Below are positions 5,794 to 8,866 of a stretch of 8,866 bases of DNA, in pieces (position 1 is the stretch's first letter; every line of letters starts with the position of its first letter). The stretch covers positions 1 through 8,866 of the forward strand of contig CAMDBZ010000061.1 in NCBI GenBank assembly GCA_945889565.1, in the 5' to 3' direction. Below the pieces are notes generated by a model that saw nothing but the letters and a program-made list of their open reading frames with translations, did no database searches and was not told where the DNA came from. The position numbers and the translations under genes were made by a program. This stretch comes from Thermoflexus hugenholtzii JAD2 (GTDB taxonomy: Bacteria > Chloroflexota > Dehalococcoidia > UBA2979).

Positions 5794-7862
5794 TCCTGCC
5801 TCCGCTCGGTCACCGCCCGTGCCCCCTGGTCCGCCGGGGCGAGGTCGGCGCTCGGTCCATCGTACCGCTCGTTATGGTCTGAAGCACGTGCGAGCACGCG
5901 CTGGCGCGCGTCCAGCTCCTGGAACTCGGCTGCGAGGAGCGCTGTGTCGTTCAGCGCCCCAATGGGCACCTCGTTCGCGGCTTCCGGCGGCGCTTCTCCT
6001 TCCGCCTGGACCGGGCGTGCGGCCCGCACCGCCGCGCGTGCCGCAAACTCCAGCACGGGCTCGCCCCGCTGGCGGGCGCCGGTCACTGCTTCCGCCTGGG
6101 CGAGCGCTACCGGCCGCACGCGCGACTGCGCGCGCCGCGTCCGCAGCCGCGAGGCGATCTGGGCGATGCCTGCCTCCACCTGCTTCGCGTCCCACGCCAA
6201 CGGGTCCCAGGAGCCGGCGGCCCAGGCGCGGATGATGCCGTCGCGCTCCCGCAGCTCGTCGTCCAGCTCGTCGCGTCGCGCCTCGTAGTCCTCGCCGAAC
6301 CCGCACCAGGCCTCGAAGAGCAGGCGATTGGTGGTGTCCTCAAACACGTCGCCGCGCAGGGCGCGGCCGGCCGCGACTGCGTCGGGGCGCAGCAGCTGCA
6401 GCAGCAGCAGTTGCGCCTCGCCGTCCGGGATCGCCGGCGCGCCGCGCGCCGCGCGCGCGACCGCTGCGGACGGACCGACAGGCGCGGGCCGCGCCGCACG
6501 CCCGCCGCGGGCCAGCAGCGCGAGCACCGTCTGCTCGTCGACCTGCCCGAGCCGCGCGAGACGAGTGACATAATGAGCGCGCAGTACCGGGTCGGTCGTC
6601 GCGGCGACCGTTGGCGCGAGCACCTCGACGGCGTGCGAGCGCGAGCGCGGGTCGCCCGCCACGATCGTGCTTGCAGCCGCGTTGAACAGGTGCTCGGCGA
6701 CCGGCTGTGCCGCCTCCAGCAGCGCGCGCAGGCGGTCCGGGTCCGCGCGCGCCAGCGAGTCCGGGTCCTCGCCCGCGGGGAGCGCGACTACGCGGATATC
6801 GGCGCGCAGCACGTCCTGGTACGAGATCAGCCCGCGCCAGTCGATCGTCGGCGCTGCGCCGGTGGGCGCCGCGCCGGAGGCCACCTCGACACCGCGCAGC
6901 GCCGCCGCCGAGCCCGCGCTGTCCGCGTCGAGCATCAGCACGACGTTGGCGGTGTAGCGCTGCGCGAGCGCCATCTGCTTCTCGGTGATCGACGTGCCCA
7001 TCGAGGCGACGACGTTGAGGATGCCGGCCTGGTGGCAGCCGATCACGTCCATGTAGCCCTCGACGACGACCAGGCGGTCGGCGCGGCGCGCCTCCGGCCC
7101 CGCGCGGTCGAGCCCGTACAGCGTGCCGCTCTTGTCGAACAGCGGCGTTTGCGCGGTGTTCAGGTACTTCGGTTCCTGGTCCGCGCGCAGCGCGCGTGCG
7201 CCGAAGCCGACCAGCCGCCCGCGCGCGTCGCGCGTCGGAAAGATCAGCCGGTCGCGGAAGCGGTCATACGCGCCGCGGTCGCCGGGCGCTGCGAGCCCCG
7301 CCGCGGCGAGGTCGCCCTCGGTGAAGCCGCGCGCGAGCAGGTAGTCCGTCAGCCCTCGCCACTCGTCCGGCGCGTAGCCGAGCTGCCACGCGTCGAGCGC
7401 CGCGGTGTCGAGGCCACGCTGCTGGGCGTACGCGAGCGCCGCTGCGCCGGCCGGCCCGCGCAGCGCCGCCTGGAAGAAGAGCGCCGCCGCCTCGTTGGCG
7501 CGCAGCAACCGCTCGTGCTCCTCGCGCGCGCGCTGCTCGCGCTGCGTGGGCGGCCGCAGCTCCACGCCCGCGCGCTCCGCGCAACGGCGCAGCGCCTCGC
7601 GGAAGTCCAGCCCTTCGATGCGGCGCACGAACTCGATCACGTCGCCACCGGTGGCGCAGGCGCCAAAGCAGTGCCAGGTGCGACGCTCCGGGTCCACGAT
7701 GAACGAGGGCGTCCGCTCGCTGTGGAACGGGCAAGGCGCCTTGAACGAGCGGCCGCTGCGCACCAGCGCGGGCACGTAGCCCCGGACCGTCTCGACAATG
7801 TCGAGCGCCGCTTTCACGTCGTCGATGGTGCCCACTGCCTCAAGTAAGACACCGTCGCGCAC
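5790..7862 (-). CDS. dnaG: DNA primase DnaG
   Basis: Replication primase that makes RNA primers for DnaB-coupled synthesis; 690 residues, longer than the usual 580-620. The N-terminal zinc-binding domain has Cys44, His47, Cys65 and Cys69 (CPFH and HCFGAC). The RNA polymerase domain has RFRDRLIFPTRDARGRLVGF (201-220) and PKYLNTAQTPLF (231-242). The Toprim core has the catalytic glutamate Glu268 (VVVEGYMDV) and Asp312/Asp314 in LMLDADSAG, where the usual motif is DGD. An insert of about 25 residues follows (329-355). The C-terminal helicase-binding region is Ala/Arg-rich and diverged. The start is uncertain. GTG 7862 gives a nine-residue extension six bases after the upstream stop. GTG 7835 would start MGTIDDVKAALDIVE, closer to typical DnaG starts, but its GAGG is only two bases away. 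The stop overlaps rpoD. Confidence 0.95.
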
Positions 7863-7868
7863 GAAGCG

Positions 7869-8348
7869 TTACGCCCCGCTGGCGCCGCTCGGCGCTGCGG
7901 CCCGAGGGCGCCCTTCGATGCGCCCCGCGAGGTCGCGCTCGCGCGCCGCGACGCCGGCGAGTGCCGCCAGGCTCGGGGTGAGCGGCAGAGGTGTCGCCGC
8001 CTCCGCAGGCGCCGACCCAGCGGTCGTCGCCGCGAGCTCCGTGAGCAGCCGCAGCGTCTCGTGGCGCGCTCCGGCGAGGTCGTGTACTACCTGCGGAGGC
8101 GTCGGGCGGGCACGCGGGCCCGGGTTGCTCGCCAGCGGCCGCGGCGGCAGTCCAGCGGCGACGCGCGCCTCGGCCACCGCGCTGCGCTCCGCCGGCGCAA
8201 GCGCGGCGAGCGCGGCGATCACAGTCTCGCCCGGCGCGAGCTCCAGCGCGAAGTCACGCTCGCCCCGCGCCCCGAGCGCCGCCAGCAGCGCCGCGCGTCC
8301 CGCGTCCAGGCTGGCCGTGAGCTCGGCGAGCGCGCCGTCCGCCGTCAT
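7869..8348 (-). CDS. Small helical protein, possibly a degenerate DinB-like four-helix bundle
   Basis: Predicted cytoplasmic protein of 159 residues, almost all helical and alanine-rich, with no cysteine, signal peptide or membrane segment. LTASLDAGRAALLAAL (10-25), GETVIAALAALAPAER (40-55), HDLAGARHETLRLLTEL (89-105) and SLAALAGVAARERDLAGRIE (126-145) look like four helices. Their order and the GETV...LAxLAxxER pattern recall DinB family proteins. In DinB enzymes the helices carry three metal-binding histidines. Here the last helix reads VAARERDLAGRI where HExxH-type residues would be expected, so metal binding seems lost. This assignment is tentative; a lineage-specific unknown is equally possible. 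Its ATG overlaps the stop of the upstream gene (ATGA), and dnaG begins six bases after its stop, so it is part of the dnaG-rpoD transcript. Confidence 0.7.
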   Translation of the reverse strand: MTADGALAELTASLDAGRAALLAALGARGERDFALELAPGETVIAALAALAPAERSAVAEARVAAGLPPRPLASNPGPRARPTPPQVVHDLAGARHETLRLLTELAATTAGSAPAEAATPLPLTPSLAALAGVAARERDLAGRIEGRPRAAAPSGASGA

Positions 8349-8866
8349 CGCGGGAAGCTGTCGTTAGCCGGGTTCGCGTCTGTGAGCGCGTCGCTCGCGA
8401 GCAGGATCGTGAGTCGCGCGACCGGCACGTTGCGCACCTCGGGGATGTCGACCTGCTCCGCAGCCTGCGGCGCGAGGTTCACGTTCGCCTCGGCGATCGC
8501 GAGCAGGCGCGTGGCGGGCGGGGCGTCGCGCACCGCGATGCGCACGAGGCCGACGATGGGGATCGGGCTGAGGTTGCGCACCTCGACGCGCAGGTGCCCA
8601 TCGGTGGCGTCGAGCTCGGCCGCCGCCAGCGCGAGGTCGTTCGGCAGGTCCGGCGCGACCACCGCGTCGAGGCGGTTGTTATCGGTGCGGCTCTCGCGCG
8701 CGGTGGGATCGACCGCGATCTCGACGCTCACGGACGCGCGCCGCTGCACGAACTCGGTGTTCAGCACGGCCTCGAGCGCGTCGCCCGGCCGCAGCGGCTT
8801 GCCCGCGACGTCGATGCGGCGCGCGGGTCCGTCGTTCACCCGCGCGAACAGCCCCGCGGAGAGGTC
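8345..8866 (-). CDS. CARDB-like beta-sandwich protein, C-terminal part (5' end outside window)
   Basis: The frame is open from the right edge to the TGA at 8345-8347, giving 173 residues of the C-terminus. A GTG at 8839 could be read as a start. However, the nine upstream codons (DLSAGLFAR) stay open, and a CARDB-type module is already under way there, so the gene almost certainly begins outside the window. The first module ends VDPTARESRTDNNRLDAVV, matching the DP...E..NN.....V edge of CARDB/Ig-like repeats. A second module starts PDLPNDLALAAAELDATDG, continues with LRVEVRNLSPIPIVGLVRI and ends DANPANDSFPR. Such domains are usually extracellular adhesion or spacer modules in secreted or surface proteins; no signal peptide can be seen because the N-terminus is missing. 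It overlaps the next gene by ATGA, placing it at the head of the visible dnaG-rpoD operon. The function is unknown. Confidence 0.72.
   Translation of the reverse strand, partial: DLSAGLFARVNDGPARRIDVAGKPLRPGDALEAVLNTEFVQRRASVSVEIAVDPTARESRTDNNRLDAVVAPDLPNDLALAAAELDATDGHLRVEVRNLSPIPIVGLVRIAVRDAPPATRLLAIAEANVNLAPQAAEQVDIPEVRNVPVARLTILLASDALTDANPANDSFPR

Noticed and set aside
6370..6412. Short CAG/CTG-like runs (cagcagctgcagcagcagcag) as a possible microsatellite
   Set aside because: They encode Leu/Gln-rich helix inside dnaG (QLLLLQLL) in frame, so they are codon bias rather than an independent repeat.
6411..7847. Plus-strand open frame of 478 codons opposite dnaG
   Set aside because: It is fully antisense to the conserved DnaG Toprim and zinc domains, with biased Arg/Ala composition and no recognisable motif.

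Overview
The window is very GC-rich (about 70% by eye) bacterial chromosome with densely packed housekeeping genes. Several features point to Chloroflexota, possibly a Dehalococcoidia-like lineage. These are the dnaG-rpoD gene order, a DnaG zinc finger with a C-x3-C knuckle (CFGAC), a two-helix membrane protein carrying two zinc ribbons, a DUF1461 (TIGR01906-type) membrane protein and a thioredoxin-fold protein with a WCPDV motif. The lineage call rests on remembered family features, not on a search. No mobile element, CRISPR array, tRNA or rRNA is visible.

Layout, left to right. (1) Positions 1-621, minus strand: the N-terminal 207 residues of a UvrD/PcrA-type helicase, which runs off the left edge. 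(2) 765-1457, plus strand: the double zinc ribbon membrane protein, divergent from the helicase. (3) 1491-1520: a perfect 30-nt palindrome between convergent genes, probably a bidirectional terminator. (4) 1547-2134, minus strand: a thioredoxin-fold protein with one cysteine. (5) 2135-2255: a divergent promoter region with a GC hairpin and a TATACT -10 box, placed so that the next mRNA should start on its GTG codon. (6) 2256-3757, plus strand: a two-gene unit of DUF1461 membrane protein and alpha/beta hydrolase with overlapping stop and start. (7) 3808-4071 coding (stop at 3805), minus strand: an FmdB-type zinc ribbon regulator. (8) 4072-4275: a spacer with imperfect 19-bp GC-rich repeats. (9) 4276-8866, minus strand: an operon read right to left as CARDB-like beta-sandwich protein (5' end outside the window), small helical DinB-like protein, dnaG and rpoD. 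The joins are an ATGA overlap, a 6-nt gap and another ATGA overlap.

The right-hand operon couples the replication primase to the primary sigma factor, a core macromolecular-synthesis arrangement. It is preceded by two poorly characterised genes that appear to be in the same transcript. The left half holds small independent units with short divergent or convergent spacers.

I did not find a clear new biological system. The points most worth checking are the predicted leaderless GTG start, the two unknown genes coupled to dnaG, the degenerate-looking DinB-like protein, the one-cysteine thioredoxin-fold protein and the repeat cluster after rpoD.
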